Origin: Flavilitoribacter nigricans DSM 23189 = NBRC 102662
Lineage (GTDB): Bacteria; Bacteroidota; Bacteroidia; Chitinophagales; Saprospiraceae
DNA: 64,000 bases
NCBI RefSeq assembly: GCF_002646595.1
Contig: NZ_PDUD01000028.1
Location: 1-64,000 of the forward strand
Direction: 5' to 3'
A program made the position numbers and the translations under genes. The notes beneath the pieces are model-generated. The model was given only the letters and a program-made list of their open reading frames with translations, was not told where the DNA came from and searched no databases. Positions within the stretch are counted from its first letter, which is position 1. Every line of letters begins with the position of its first letter. Of this stretch, positions 33,313 to 42,950 are shown in pieces.

Positions 33313-35880
33313 ATGCAAAATATATTTGCGAAGTGGAAGGTTAATTTTCGCTTCCTCGTTTTAGTGGGAATTTTTTGTGTGAGTGCGGGTATCCGGACCG
33401 AAGCACAGGTGGCTACCGATACTTTACCGATCTTTAGTTACGACGAACCCAAGGAGTACGAGATCGGCGGCATCACCGTTACCGGTGCCAATTTCAGTGA
33501 TGACAATGCCATTATCGGGGTTTCCGGCCTGAAAGTAGGCGATAAGATCCGCATTCCCGGTGGAGAGATCCCCCGGGCCATGAAATCACTGTGGAAGCTG
33601 CGCCTGTTCACCGATGTACAGATCCTGGAAGAAAAGACCATCGGCGACGTGATCTTTCTGGAACTCATCGTGCAGGAACGACCGCGCCTTTCCCGCCACT
33701 CCTACCGGGGCATAAAAAAATCCTACCACGAAGACCTCAATGAGACCCTGGAGCAATTCCTGCTGAAAGGCGGTATCGTGACGGAAAACGTCAAGGTCAA
33801 CGCCAGCGAAGCCATTCAGGACTTTTTCATCGGCAAAGGTTTTCTCGACGCTGAGGTGAGCGTTTCCGAACAGGTAGACTCCAGCCGGATAAACTCCGTT
33901 GCGCTTGTCTTCGATGTCGACCGGGGTGAACGGGTAAAGATCCACGATATCATCTTCCAGGGCAACGAAAATGTAAAAGATAAGAAGCTGCGCAAGCAGA
34001 TGGATAATACCAAGCGCAAAAGGCGCTTCTTGGCCTCCTCCAAATTCATCGAGGATGAGTACGAAGAAGATCAGGATGCCATTATCCAGTTCTATAATAC
34101 CATAGGTTTCCGGGACGCTCAGATCGTTTCCGATTCCTTCTGGCGCAACGAGGACGGCCGCGTCATGCTGCAAATGAACATCGACGAGGGCAACCAGTAC
34201 TATTTCCGGAACATCACCTGGAAGGGTAACTCCATTTATCCGACGGAGACCCTGGAATCCGTACTCGGTATTGAAAAAGGAGAGATCTATAACCAGGAAC
34301 TGCTGGAAACCCGCCTGCGCTTCAGCCAGGACGGCCGCGACGTGAGTACCCTCTACATGGACAACGGTTACCTGTTCTTCCAGGTAGATCCCACGGAAGT
34401 TGCAATTGTCGGTGACTCCATCGACCTGGAAATGCGGATCTTTGAAGGGCCGCAGGCCACCATCGACAAAGTGGTGATCATGGGTAATGACCGTACCCAC
34501 GAGCACGTGATCCGCCGGGAACTGCGGACGCGTCCGGGCGACAAGTTCAGCCGTTCCGATATCATTCGTTCCCAGCGGGAGATTGTCAACCTGGGTTATT
34601 TCAACCCCGAAGCACTGGATATCAACACCCCGGTCAATCCGCAGCGCGGTACCGTAGATATCGAATACACCGTAGAGGAAAAACCTTCCGACCAGTTGGA
34701 ACTCTCCGCCGGTTGGGGTGGTAACCGCCGGGTGATCGGTACGCTCGGGGTAGCCTTCAACAACTTCTCTCTGCGGAATATCTTCAATAAAGAAGCCTGG
34801 CGTCCGTTGCCACAGGGTGATGGTCAGCGGGTGAGTCTGCGGGCTCAGACCAACGGTGACTTCTACCAGTCGTACAATATGTCTTTCACGGAGCCCTGGC
34901 TGGGTGGCAAAAAACCGACCTCCTTCACGCTGGCCGGTTTCTACAACCGTTTTGCTTTCGGTACCCGCGGTACCAGCAGCCGCCAGAGCTTCAACATTAT
35001 ACAGGGTTCGGTGAGCCTCGGTACGCGTCTGCGCTGGCCGGATGATAATTTCGTTTACAGCACGGCTATCAACATCCAGACGCTAAGTCTGGACAACTGG
35101 ATCAGCGGTCTGTTCCGCACCGACGACGGTGGAGTGGTTTCCGAAGGGTACTACAACAACTTTAGTTTGTCGCAGACCATTGCCCGGACCACGATCAACG
35201 ATCCGATCTTCCCGAAAGAGGGTTCCAAGTTCTCCCTGTCCTTACAGGCGACCCTCCCCTACTCGCTGCTGTTCTTCCAGGATCGGGATTACTCCGAACT
35301 GTCTTCCGCCGAACGCTTCCGCTGGCTGGAATACCACAAATGGCGTTTCGATGCCGAATGGTATACGCCGCTGGTGGGCAAACTGGTGCTGAAGGCCCAG
35401 TCCAAGATCGGTATTCTGGGTACCTACAACAAAAAAGTGGGTACGTCACCGTTCGAACGCTTCCAGTTGGGTGGCGACGGTATCAACAACCAGCAGTTTG
35501 GTTTTGCCGGGGTGGATATCATCTCCCTGCGCGGTTACGATGTGGAAGATCTGGAAGCCAACCTCGACCCCAACGGCGGTTCCGGAAATATCGCCACACC
35601 GGTATTCTCCAAGCACACGCTGGAACTACGCTACCCGCTGTCGCTTAACCCAAGTTCGACCATCTTCGTTACGGCATTTGCCCAGGCCGGTAATGCCTGG
35701 AGAACCGTACGGGATTTCAACCCATTCGATCTGAAACGTTCGGCGGGTCTCGGTCTACGGGTATTCCTGCCGATGTTCGGTACACTTGGTTTCGACTACG
35801 GTCTTGGTTTCGACAAGGAAGTTACTGCCGACAAGAAGCGGGGCACGTTCAACATCGTACTTGGTTTCGAACCGGAATAA
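33313..35880 (+). CDS. bamA: Outer-membrane protein assembly factor BamA
   Basis: The Omp85 protein that folds beta-barrels into the outer membrane. Of 855 residues, the first 32 form a signal peptide; five POTRA-like domains occupy about 50-480 (YEIGGITVTGANF, VKIHDIIFQGNENVKDKKLR, YYFRNITWKGNSIYP, TIDKVVIMGNDRTHEHVIRR); the 16-strand barrel follows from about 490, with the lid motif FGFAGVDIISLRGYD and the closing GTFNIVLGFEPE. It is slightly longer than the E. coli protein. Hairpins downstream (35894-35966) may end its transcript. Confidence 0.97.
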   Translation: MQNIFAKWKVNFRFLVLVGIFCVSAGIRTEAQVATDTLPIFSYDEPKEYEIGGITVTGANFSDDNAIIGVSGLKVGDKIRIPGGEIPRAMKSLWKLRLFTDVQILEEKTIGDVIFLELIVQERPRLSRHSYRGIKKSYHEDLNETLEQFLLKGGIVTENVKVNASEAIQDFFIGKGFLDAEVSVSEQVDSSRINSVALVFDVDRGERVKIHDIIFQGNENVKDKKLRKQMDNTKRKRRFLASSKFIEDEYEEDQDAIIQFYNTIGFRDAQIVSDSFWRNEDGRVMLQMNIDEGNQYYFRNITWKGNSIYPTETLESVLGIEKGEIYNQELLETRLRFSQDGRDVSTLYMDNGYLFFQVDPTEVAIVGDSIDLEMRIFEGPQATIDKVVIMGNDRTHEHVIRRELRTRPGDKFSRSDIIRSQREIVNLGYFNPEALDINTPVNPQRGTVDIEYTVEEKPSDQLELSAGWGGNRRVIGTLGVAFNNFSLRNIFNKEAWRPLPQGDGQRVSLRAQTNGDFYQSYNMSFTEPWLGGKKPTSFTLAGFYNRFAFGTRGTSSRQSFNIIQGSVSLGTRLRWPDDNFVYSTAINIQTLSLDNWISGLFRTDDGGVVSEGYYNNFSLSQTIARTTINDPIFPKEGSKFSLSLQATLPYSLLFFQDRDYSELSSAERFRWLEYHKWRFDAEWYTPLVGKLVLKAQSKIGILGTYNKKVGTSPFERFQLGGDGINNQQFGFAGVDIISLRGYDVEDLEANLDPNGGSGNIATPVFSKHTLELRYPLSLNPSSTIFVTAFAQAGNAWRTVRDFNPFDLKRSAGLGLRVFLPMFGTLGFDYGLGFDKEVTADKKRGTFNIVLGFEPE

Positions 35881-35893
35881 ACAAATACGACCA

Positions 35894-35968
35894 GCTCCGA
35901 ATGGAGCAGCTTACTGTATATTTTTTCGGAGGCCTGCGGTTGAAATTTATTTCGGCCGCAGGCCTTCG
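35894..35968 (+). terminator. Hairpins after bamA
   Basis: A small stem GCTCC-GAAT-GGAGC (35894-35907) is followed after ten bases by TATATTTTTT, and then by a larger stem AGGCCTGCGG/CCGCAGGCCT (35930-35939, 35956-35965). Neither is an ideal terminator alone, but the pair occupies the whole gap before lgt. Confidence 0.5.
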
Positions 35969-36021
35969 GGTATAAGAAGCTGCTAATTTTTAGTAGTTTC
36001 ACTTCATAAAAAATTCCGCCT

Positions 36022-36849
36022 GTGTTCCTTAGCATCCACTGGGACGTTTCTCCGGAGATCTTTACGATCGGTAATTTTTCCATGCGCTGGTATGGGGTCT
36101 TGTTCGCATCTGGTTTCCTGCTGGGACTGTGGATGGTTACGAAAATGTTCAAAGCCGAGGGAGCGCCCGAAAAGTGGCTGGATATCATTTTCTTCTTTAT
36201 GATCGGCGGTGGGGTGCTCGGTGCCCGGCTCGGTCACGTATTTTTCTACGAATGGGATTATTATTCCCGTCATCTTTCCGAGATCCCGAAGATCTGGCAG
36301 GGCGGACTGGCCAGCCACGGTGGAGCCATCGGTATTTTGATCGCATTGTGGTTGTTTTCCCGTATCTATTCCAAACGATCCATGTTGTGGATACTGGACA
36401 AGATCGTAGTACCGACGGCACTCGCAGCCTTCCTGATCCGCCTGGGCAACCTGATGAACTCGGAAATTGTCGGTCACGTCACCAGCGTACCCTGGGCGTT
36501 TGAGTTTGTCCGGCACGCCGAAACCAATAACATCCCCCTCGAACCCCGCCACCCGGCGCAGCTTTATGAAGCCCTCGGTTATCTTGCCATTTTTGCTGTC
36601 CTGTATTATATCTACTGGAAAACGGAGAAGCGGCATCAGGAAGGCTACATTTTTGGACTGTTCCTGGTACTGGTGTTCAGCTGGCGGTTTATTGTGGAGC
36701 CTTTCAAGACCAGTCAGGGTGGTTTCGAAACCTACCTGGGTGACGCGCTATCGACCGGACAGTGGCTCAGCATTCCTTTTATACTGGCGGGCGCCTTCTT
36801 CATGGTGCGGGCCGGCAGGAAACAACCTACAGCCGATTTTAAGAAATAA
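36022..36849 (+). CDS. lgt: Prolipoprotein diacylglyceryl transferase
   Basis: Inner-membrane enzyme that adds diacylglycerol to the lipobox cysteine of prolipoproteins. 275 residues with about seven membrane segments, beginning at GTG (36022). Conserved family elements are IRWYG-like SMRWYGVLFASGF, GARLGHVFFYE, IWQGGLASHGGAIG (the HGG motif), the signature IRLGNLMNSEIVG, HPAQLYEA and FRFIVEPF-like WRFIVEPF. It supports the several lipoproteins predicted in this window. Confidence 0.97.
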   Translation: MFLSIHWDVSPEIFTIGNFSMRWYGVLFASGFLLGLWMVTKMFKAEGAPEKWLDIIFFFMIGGGVLGARLGHVFFYEWDYYSRHLSEIPKIWQGGLASHGGAIGILIALWLFSRIYSKRSMLWILDKIVVPTALAAFLIRLGNLMNSEIVGHVTSVPWAFEFVRHAETNNIPLEPRHPAQLYEALGYLAIFAVLYYIYWKTEKRHQEGYIFGLFLVLVFSWRFIVEPFKTSQGGFETYLGDALSTGQWLSIPFILAGAFFMVRAGRKQPTADFKK

Positions 36850-36892
36850 CAATCATTGGAACCTTCCATGATTTTTTTCAGTAGTATCGATT

Positions 36893-37055
36893 AGAGCCTA
36901 TCCAGAAACCGTTTTTGATGTCGAAAATGACCAGATTTGGGTTCTCACGAAGTCATTTTCGAGTTTCGTAGCAGCGCTACGGAAGGAGAAAATGACGAAA
37001 TGAGGTTCCATAGATGGTTATTTTAAGACCAAAGGATGGTTTTTGGATAGGCTCT
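36893..37055. mobile_element. MITE-like element with 17-bp terminal inverted repeats
   Basis: The left end GAGCCTATCCAGAAACC (from 36894) is mirrored at the right end, whose complement reads GAGCCTATCCAAAAACC (one mismatch, ending 37054). The intervening 127 bases encode nothing and contain further internal symmetry: GAAAATGAC/GTCATTTTC stretches and CGTAGC-AGC-GCTACG (36967-36981). Size of about 163 bp, inverted ends and absence of a gene are typical of a miniature inverted-repeat element. I could not identify a convincing target duplication. Confidence 0.72.
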
Positions 37056-37101
37056 CAACCAATCGGTTTAGCTGTATCGTCGATCCATTGTTTATTGAAT
37101 T

Positions 37102-37641
37102 ATGAACCCTTTTCTGGATACTTCTCTGGATCCGAATTTTGACCTGGGTAAGATCAGGTTCCACGGCCGTCTTGCCGGTGATGGCTGGCGCCACGAACAT
37201 TTTACTCATTTTTTGACCTGCACTCAGATCTTGTTCTTCTTTACGGCAATCGTGCTGCTGTTTGCTCCCGTAGCGCCTTATATCTTTCCGGCAGCCCATC
37301 TTGACACCTGGATCTTCACGCCGCCTTATCTGTGTATACTATTATTCCTTACCTGCGGATTTCTTTTCAACCGGTTTCGGCTGGTGGCTTTGCTCCTTGC
37401 CCTTTCGCTATTTAGCTTCATGACGGTTAGTTATACGCTGTATGCACCTACTTTTAGTTTTTACCCATTCGGTTTGCTCGGCGCACTAACCGTGCTCGTG
37501 ATGATGGCCATCGTTCTGCATTTCCTGGAAAAAAAACTGCGCAAATTCCTGATCAACGAACTGGAAAATAATCCCATTGCACCGTTCACCGTACTGCCGG
37601 GTGCGGACCTTCCCGGGCGAAGCGAAGTAGATGGCAGATAA
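37102..37641 (+). CDS. Four-helix membrane protein of unknown function
   Basis: A 179-residue protein with four predicted membrane helices (about 42-63, 72-91, 93-112 and 122-144), a cytosolic-looking N-terminus (DPNFDLGKIRFHGRLAGDGW) and a polar tail with VLPGADLPGR. No family recognised. It stands just after the MITE-like element and before a zinc-ribbon protein gene on the same strand. Confidence 0.7.
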   Translation: MNPFLDTSLDPNFDLGKIRFHGRLAGDGWRHEHFTHFLTCTQILFFFTAIVLLFAPVAPYIFPAAHLDTWIFTPPYLCILLFLTCGFLFNRFRLVALLLALSLFSFMTVSYTLYAPTFSFYPFGLLGALTVLVMMAIVLHFLEKKLRKFLINELENNPIAPFTVLPGADLPGRSEVDGR

Positions 37642-37783
37642 TAGACGTAAATTATTTCTTCCTTGGAACCGGGTAATTCCCCAAATACCTACCGTTCTTC
37701 CTCATGCTTTTTACACTAATAATTTTACGCTTCAGACATTCCGATCTTATCTCTAAAACAGAATAAATCCCTATCTTCATCCC

Positions 37784-38539
37784 ATGACAAACCAGCCCGA
37801 AGAACAATACAAACCCGCCGAAAAACTGGAACTGGGAGCGATCGAAACCCAGGCATTTCCCAAAGTTTTCAAAAAAGTCAGTTGTCCTTCCTGTGAGGAA
37901 GAAGTACAGGCAAATAATCTTAACCTGCAAAATAGTATGGCCAAATGCGGCAGTTGCAACGCTATTTTTTCCATTGAGGAAGAAGTAGCAAGTGTAAAGG
38001 TCCAAAAGGATATGAAGCAGGAATTCATTCGACCGGAAGGTGTAGATCTTTTTTATTTCAAAGACGATTTGGACATCACCGTACAGCAACACATTCAGGG
38101 GCTGGACGCTTTCGGTATTTTCTTTGCTCCCATGTCGGCTATTTTCGCCCTATTAATTTACGTTGCTAAAGGGATATCTGTTCTTTATCCCGTTTTTTTC
38201 GCCATCATCACTTTGTACTTCCTTTACCGGGTCTTGAATTATTCCAGGAATAAGACCTATATCGATATTAACAGTAAATACCTGAGCATAAGATCTCGCC
38301 CGAAAAATTTCAAAAAAGACAGGACTTATGCTGCGAATGAGATCGATCAATTGTATTTAAAACATTCCGGGGACGGCATGGGCTACTACACCATTCATAT
38401 GATCGTCAATGGCGTAGAAGGTCAGACTCACGAAAAATTGCTGACCCTTAATACCTTGTCCAAAGCAAAATATGTAGAACAGGAAATAGAGCGGTATTTG
38501 AATATTGAGGATAGAGCCGTACCGGAAGCTAATGTTTAA
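37784..38539 (+). CDS. Zinc-ribbon membrane protein of unknown function
   Basis: A 251-residue protein. A four-cysteine zinc ribbon, CPSC (34-37) and CGSC (55-58), is followed by two membrane helices (about 112-130 and 132-152) and a C-terminal beta-rich part (NKTYIDINSKYLSIRSRP, YYTIHMIVNGVEG) that resembles a PH-like domain. It resembles membrane proteins with an MJ0042-type finger (compare KCGSCNAIF). Cellular role unknown. Confidence 0.75.
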   Translation: MTNQPEEQYKPAEKLELGAIETQAFPKVFKKVSCPSCEEEVQANNLNLQNSMAKCGSCNAIFSIEEEVASVKVQKDMKQEFIRPEGVDLFYFKDDLDITVQQHIQGLDAFGIFFAPMSAIFALLIYVAKGISVLYPVFFAIITLYFLYRVLNYSRNKTYIDINSKYLSIRSRPKNFKKDRTYAANEIDQLYLKHSGDGMGYYTIHMIVNGVEGQTHEKLLTLNTLSKAKYVEQEIERYLNIEDRAVPEANV

Positions 38540-38608
38540 AGACAAAACGCCCCTCCATCTATAACTCTACCCAGACAAAAAGATCAAATTTTTAGAAAAG
38601 GATATTTT

Positions 38609-39163
38609 ATGAGTAAGTTTTGGAAAGAGCCACAAAATGTAATCGCTCTGGGGGTGACCCTGATCAGCGTCTGTGCCCTCATCGTTTCCATAACTCAGAC
38701 CCGTATTATGATCCGCCAAAGCGAATTGATGGATGTCCAGGCCCGGGCATCGGTTCGACCTATTCTACAGATCAATAAATACCAGGCGTTCGATCCAAAA
38801 ACAAAGCAACTGACTGAATATCGTCTGGTAGCGGCCAACGGTGGTGTCGGTCCGGCCACTATCGATGAATTGCAGGTAGAATATAAAGGAAAACAGGTCA
38901 ATGACTGGTGGGACATCTTCGCCACCATGGACCTGCACGATTCTATTCCTGATTACCTCACCACCGGTCAACTCAACAATACCGTCATCCAGGCGGGCCA
39001 GGCTGTTACCTTCCTGGACCTAACGGATAATATTGCGCTGGCCCGAATCGTCTACCGATCGCTGGACAGTATAAAAATGAGCATTCGTTACAGTTCTATC
39101 TATGGCGATGAGTTTGAAGGAACGCTTTCTTCCGATGGCTGGACAAACAAAGCCCTAGACTAA
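38609..39163 (+). CDS. Single-pass membrane protein of unknown function
   Basis: A 184-residue protein with one N-terminal membrane helix (VIALGVTLISVCALIVSIT) followed by a soluble domain (ARASVRPILQINKY, NGGVGPATIDELQVEYKG, SIRYSSIYGDEFEG). The pattern of an anchor, then ARASVRP and a GxGPA beta strand, is seen in many unnamed bacterial proteins. It lies 69 bases after the zinc-ribbon gene, possibly on the same transcript. Confidence 0.75.
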   Translation: MSKFWKEPQNVIALGVTLISVCALIVSITQTRIMIRQSELMDVQARASVRPILQINKYQAFDPKTKQLTEYRLVAANGGVGPATIDELQVEYKGKQVNDWWDIFATMDLHDSIPDYLTTGQLNNTVIQAGQAVTFLDLTDNIALARIVYRSLDSIKMSIRYSSIYGDEFEGTLSSDGWTNKALD

Positions 39164-39208
39164 AAAATGCCCCTCATCCTACCGAAAAAGATCAGTCACA
39201 AAACAAAA

Positions 39209-39256
39209 AACCATCAACCGTCAACCATCGACCGTCAACCGTCAACCGTCAACTAC
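39209..39256. repeat. Short tandem repeat with a CCGTCAA unit
   Basis: About six degenerate 7-base copies (ACCGTCA, ACCATCG, ACCGTCA and so on) between a membrane protein gene and the end of the polyferredoxin gene. Simple-sequence repeats of this sort can vary in copy number. It overlaps the stop-codon region of the polyferredoxin gene by a few bases. Confidence 0.7.
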
Positions 39257-41052
39257 ATCTCAATACGCACCTCACCCCCACTAATCCGGATCGTCCGCAA
39301 TGCTTCCGTACGCGTATCCACATCCAGATCGCTATTTTCCAGGCGCAGCACACCACGGGGGCACACCGCCGCACAGACGCCGCAGCCCACGCAGGACGCC
39401 CGTACCACATCCTGCCCGCGTTGCGCGTAGTGACGCACATCGATGCCCATTTCGCAGTAGGTTGAGCAATTGCCGCAAGAAATACACTGGCCACCGTTGG
39501 TCGTGATCCGGAAGCGGGATTTGAAGCGTTGTACCAAGCCCAGATAAGCCGCCAGGGGGCAACCGAAGCGACACCACATCCGGTTTCCCATCAGCGGGTA
39601 AAAGCCCGTACCCACTACGCCCGCAAAAGCCGATCCGATCATAAATCCGTACCAGCCCCGCACGGTATCGCTACTCATGAAGAGGATCTGCTGACTACCC
39701 GTAAAATAGGTATACAGCACCGCAATGGTCATGACCACCGCAAATACCAGCACCCCGTGGATGATCCAGCGTTCAAACTTCCAGGCCCGCAGACTTTTAT
39801 CCGATAAATGGCGATAGGGATCCCCCATAGTTTCGGCCAGTCCGCCGCAACCGCACACCCAGGAGCAATACCAGCGCTTTCCGTAGAAATAGGTAAATAC
39901 CGGCACGGCAACGATAATGAGCAGCACACCCCATACAAACATGAAGATGCCCAGCGCGCCGCTGTTGATCAGATTATTGATGTTCCAGTCGAAGAAAAAA
40001 GTATAGTTCAGCGGCCAGATATTTTTAAAGTCGAAATAAGGTTGGTTGAGTCGCACCAGGATCTCCGGCAGCAAGAAGGCGATCGCCGTCTGGAAGAACA
40101 TCACGGAGATGGTGCGAATGATCTGATAGCGATTGTGCCGGTATTTGGCGATCATTTTGACGCCCATGACCAACACGATCACGGTGTACAGCAAACCGTA
40201 GACAAACCACTGACTGGCCTCGCCGCCGTTCAGGGCCCGGCTCAGCGGATCCGACATCCGCATCCAGGGCGTGATGTGTTCCGGGGCCCAGTACAGCAGT
40301 ACGTAAAACAGGATCAGATAGGTCCCTGCGATCACCCCCAGCCAGGCCGTGTTCAGTCCGTATCCGGGCCCGGCGGATCGCGCGGGTGTACGCTCCCTGG
40401 AATTTTCGTAAGAGAATACCAGCCAGATGATGAGCCCCATGATCGCCGCCGTCACCGACGGCCAGAAGAAGTTATTAATGTAGAAGAATCCGTAGATCAG
40501 GATGCCCAGGATGGTGGCTCCGAGAAAGAACGTACGCCAGTTCAGATCCAGGCCGCGCTGCAGGCTGCTATGGAAAATCCGGTCGTTTTTGATCCCGGGT
40601 ATTTTCAGGAAAACCGGAAGGATATACAGCAGGCCGCCGATGCTTCCCAGACCAATTGTCAAAAGCAGGAACAGCAGCGGCTGACTGGTCACGGGCCCTT
40701 CCGCGGATTGCCGGATGGTTGCCAGCGTATATTCCGTAAACTTCCAGTCGCCCAGCTTGTAATCCCATTCTCCCAGCCCCTCGGGGATGCCGGCTTCGGC
40801 CCGCTCGTTCAGGCTGGCCTGCGCATCTTGCAGTAAGCTTTTAAACTGGCCGGAAAAAGCAAAGCTGCTGCCGTAAGTCTTATCCAGGGCGTCGGCTGCG
40901 CGGGCTGCTTCCAAAAAGGCCTCGCGGTGGTAGTCATTGTCGATTGCCAGCGTGTCAGAAGAAAGTCGATATTGATCCAGGCCCAGCATCAGGGTGAAGA
41001 TCCCCAGTGCCAATACGAATAATACCAGGCCGATGGTTTGTAAGTACTTCAT
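39253..41052 (-). CDS. Membrane-bound 4Fe-4S polyferredoxin (NapH/CcoG-like)
   Basis: A 599-residue membrane electron carrier. Residue 5-25 is a membrane helix, followed by a periplasmic-looking segment to about 125, then about nine further hydrophobic helices. Cysteine motifs are CSWVCGCGG and CRFGCP in membrane loops, as in NapH, NosR and CcoG, and two C-terminal ferredoxin clusters, CISCGNCSTYC and CVGCGVCAAVCP, each enough for one 4Fe-4S centre. The gene follows an FAD oxidoreductase by 20 bases, so electrons may flow from NAD(P)H through the flavoprotein to this carrier. The terminal acceptor is unknown. Confidence 0.88.
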   Translation of the reverse strand: MKYLQTIGLVLFVLALGIFTLMLGLDQYRLSSDTLAIDNDYHREAFLEAARAADALDKTYGSSFAFSGQFKSLLQDAQASLNERAEAGIPEGLGEWDYKLGDWKFTEYTLATIRQSAEGPVTSQPLLFLLLTIGLGSIGGLLYILPVFLKIPGIKNDRIFHSSLQRGLDLNWRTFFLGATILGILIYGFFYINNFFWPSVTAAIMGLIIWLVFSYENSRERTPARSAGPGYGLNTAWLGVIAGTYLILFYVLLYWAPEHITPWMRMSDPLSRALNGGEASQWFVYGLLYTVIVLVMGVKMIAKYRHNRYQIIRTISVMFFQTAIAFLLPEILVRLNQPYFDFKNIWPLNYTFFFDWNINNLINSGALGIFMFVWGVLLIIVAVPVFTYFYGKRWYCSWVCGCGGLAETMGDPYRHLSDKSLRAWKFERWIIHGVLVFAVVMTIAVLYTYFTGSQQILFMSSDTVRGWYGFMIGSAFAGVVGTGFYPLMGNRMWCRFGCPLAAYLGLVQRFKSRFRITTNGGQCISCGNCSTYCEMGIDVRHYAQRGQDVVRASCVGCGVCAAVCPRGVLRLENSDLDVDTRTEALRTIRISGGEVRIEM

Positions 41053-41072
41053 GTAGCTTTAGTCTTTTGGGT

Positions 41073-42422
41073 TTAAAGGGCAGTTTTGGAACGTAGAAAA
41101 CGCAGTGCCGCGGAAAGACTCCGCTTTTGTTTTAGCTGGAGGTTGCGGCCGCTCTGTTGATTGTAAGCGGCAACGACCGCCGCTTCGTGCTCCCGATAAA
41201 ACTCGGGATCAAAATTGGCCAGGCCCAGTTGCTGGATCACTGTTTCAATGGGAGTGGCCTCGGCGATCCATTTGTCGCACACTTCGTGGCGGTACCGCAC
41301 GCCCATCAGATTGAAACCGCTTACCGCGCCGTCCGCTTTTCGGTAATTGATCCGAATGGATTTTCTGCCGTCAGGATGTTCCCAGTAGAGGCTTTCGGTA
41401 TCATCGGGCAGCGCCGCCGGAATATCACCGTACACCTGATATTCGATATCCAGGAATTTGGCAGAATTGAACCAGATCCCCGGATCGTAGGCCTGGGGTT
41501 GCCCGCAGAGGGTGTGGGCTACCGTTTCGCCCATCATACGCCCGGTGTACCAGACCGCTTCGATCGGGCGACGACCGGGTTTGGGCTCGCGCAATTGCAC
41601 ACAATCACCGATAGCGTAGACATCCGGCAGATTGGTTTGCAGGTGCTCATCGACCAGAATGCCGCGGCCAATTTCCAGTTCGCCATCTTTGAGGAATTGA
41701 ATGTTGGGGTGTACCCCGGCCGTCAGACCGACGTACCCGCATTCGATGCGTTCGCCCTCATTGGTGATGACCGCACAGGCCCGGCCGTTGCCGTCATCAA
41801 CGATCTCGCTGAGTTCGGTGGAAAGGCGTAGGTCGAAACCGTGTTCCCGGATGTGCCGACTAACCATTTCCGATTCTTCTTTCGGTAGCACGGCATCCCA
41901 GTAACTTTGTTCCCGGACGAGAAAGGTGACCGGTATGTGCCGGGAGTGGAACATTTCGGCCATTTCAATACCGATGAGCCCGCCGCCCACGATCACCGCC
42001 CGTTTCAGGCCATCGCTGTGCGCTTCCATATATTCCAGATCCTGATAACTGTACAATCCGCGCACACCGGCGAGATCCTGCCCCGGCCATCCGAATTTAT
42101 TGGGAGCAGATCCCGTGGCGATGATCAGTTTATCGTAAGCCAGAGGTTCTCCCTCCGTAAACTGCAGTTGCTTTCCGGAAAAATCCACCCGTTCTACCCA
42201 GCCGCGGCGCAGGGCGATCCGGTTTTTCTCCCAGAACCAGGGTTCATAAGGCTGGGTATCCGTAAATCGCATGTGGCCCATGTAGATGTACATGAGAGCC
42301 GTACGGGAAAAGAAATAATCCGTTTCTGCAGAGATCACGGTGATCTGGTGATCGCTCATTTTTCGAATGAAGCGGGCCGCCGTAATTCCACTGATCCCAT
42401 TACCGAGAATGGCTATGTGCAT
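41073..42422 (-). CDS. NAD(P)/FAD-dependent oxidoreductase
   Basis: A 449-residue two-dinucleotide-binding flavoprotein. The FAD site is IAILGNGISGITAARF at the N-terminus, the ATG motif LIIATGSAPNKFGW follows, the NAD(P) site is RAVIVGGGLIGIEMAEM, and VYAIGDCVQ closes the FAD domain. It belongs to the group with nitrite reductase NirB-like and rubredoxin reductase-like flavoproteins (SRTALMYIYMGHM is a typical substrate-side helix). Co-transcribed with the membrane polyferredoxin. The C-terminal 120 residues carry a conserved YRHEVCDKWI segment of unknown meaning. Confidence 0.92.
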   Translation of the reverse strand: MHIAILGNGISGITAARFIRKMSDHQITVISAETDYFFSRTALMYIYMGHMRFTDTQPYEPWFWEKNRIALRRGWVERVDFSGKQLQFTEGEPLAYDKLIIATGSAPNKFGWPGQDLAGVRGLYSYQDLEYMEAHSDGLKRAVIVGGGLIGIEMAEMFHSRHIPVTFLVREQSYWDAVLPKEESEMVSRHIREHGFDLRLSTELSEIVDDGNGRACAVITNEGERIECGYVGLTAGVHPNIQFLKDGELEIGRGILVDEHLQTNLPDVYAIGDCVQLREPKPGRRPIEAVWYTGRMMGETVAHTLCGQPQAYDPGIWFNSAKFLDIEYQVYGDIPAALPDDTESLYWEHPDGRKSIRINYRKADGAVSGFNLMGVRYRHEVCDKWIAEATPIETVIQQLGLANFDPEFYREHEAAVVAAYNQQSGRNLQLKQKRSLSAALRFLRSKTAL

Positions 42423-42950
42423 ATCAATTAGGTGTTTTCAGTTATTAACCACAATATCTTTTAATTGCACAAGTGGTCGATAAGATTACAGTAAAGAGGT
42501 AATTTGTCAGGATATGTCCCAATCAGGACAAGCCTTCCGATGAAGTGGAAGCTTGAAGTTAGAAAATTATACCTGGATTTTAGGGTAACTGTTTCATTCC
42601 AAAGATGGGTAATTGTAAATCCGGGCGCACCAAAGCGGCTGAAAGATTGTTGCTACCTTCAGTTATTGGTTAGATCTCCCAAAATTGGATCAGGATCGGT
42701 AACCTGGTGGCCGGTAAGTAATACGAATATATTGTGGTTGAAAAATGATTCGCCGGACGTTCGTATATTACCTTTTTAACTCAAATACAGTTATATTTGA
42801 ATTATATAAATAAAAGGGAAATATAACAGTGTTTACGCTGGTTTCCCGCGTTAAATATTGTTTAAAAACCTTGACATTTCCAGAAAATGAGGCCTATTTG
42901 AGTTTTTTAAACGAATTTTGGGAGAGCGCCATGAGATAAGACGACGAATT
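42423..42950. other. 528-bp divergent gap
   Basis: It lies between the flavoprotein gene (minus) and a T9SS cargo gene (plus). A 91-codon open frame at 42504-42779 has no protein-like features and is rejected. A weak dyad AAGCCTTCC/GGAAGCTT (about 42530-42553) is visible. No exact -7 match was found. The right half is very AT-rich, probably the promoter zone. Confidence 0.35.

Noticed and set aside
39209-39256. Possible mini CRISPR or iteron cluster
   Set aside because: Units are only 7 bp and contiguous without spacers; it is a simple tandem repeat.
42504-42779. 91-codon frame in the gap before the T9SS cargo gene
   Set aside because: Composition is not protein-like, there is no ribosome-binding context and no family resemblance.
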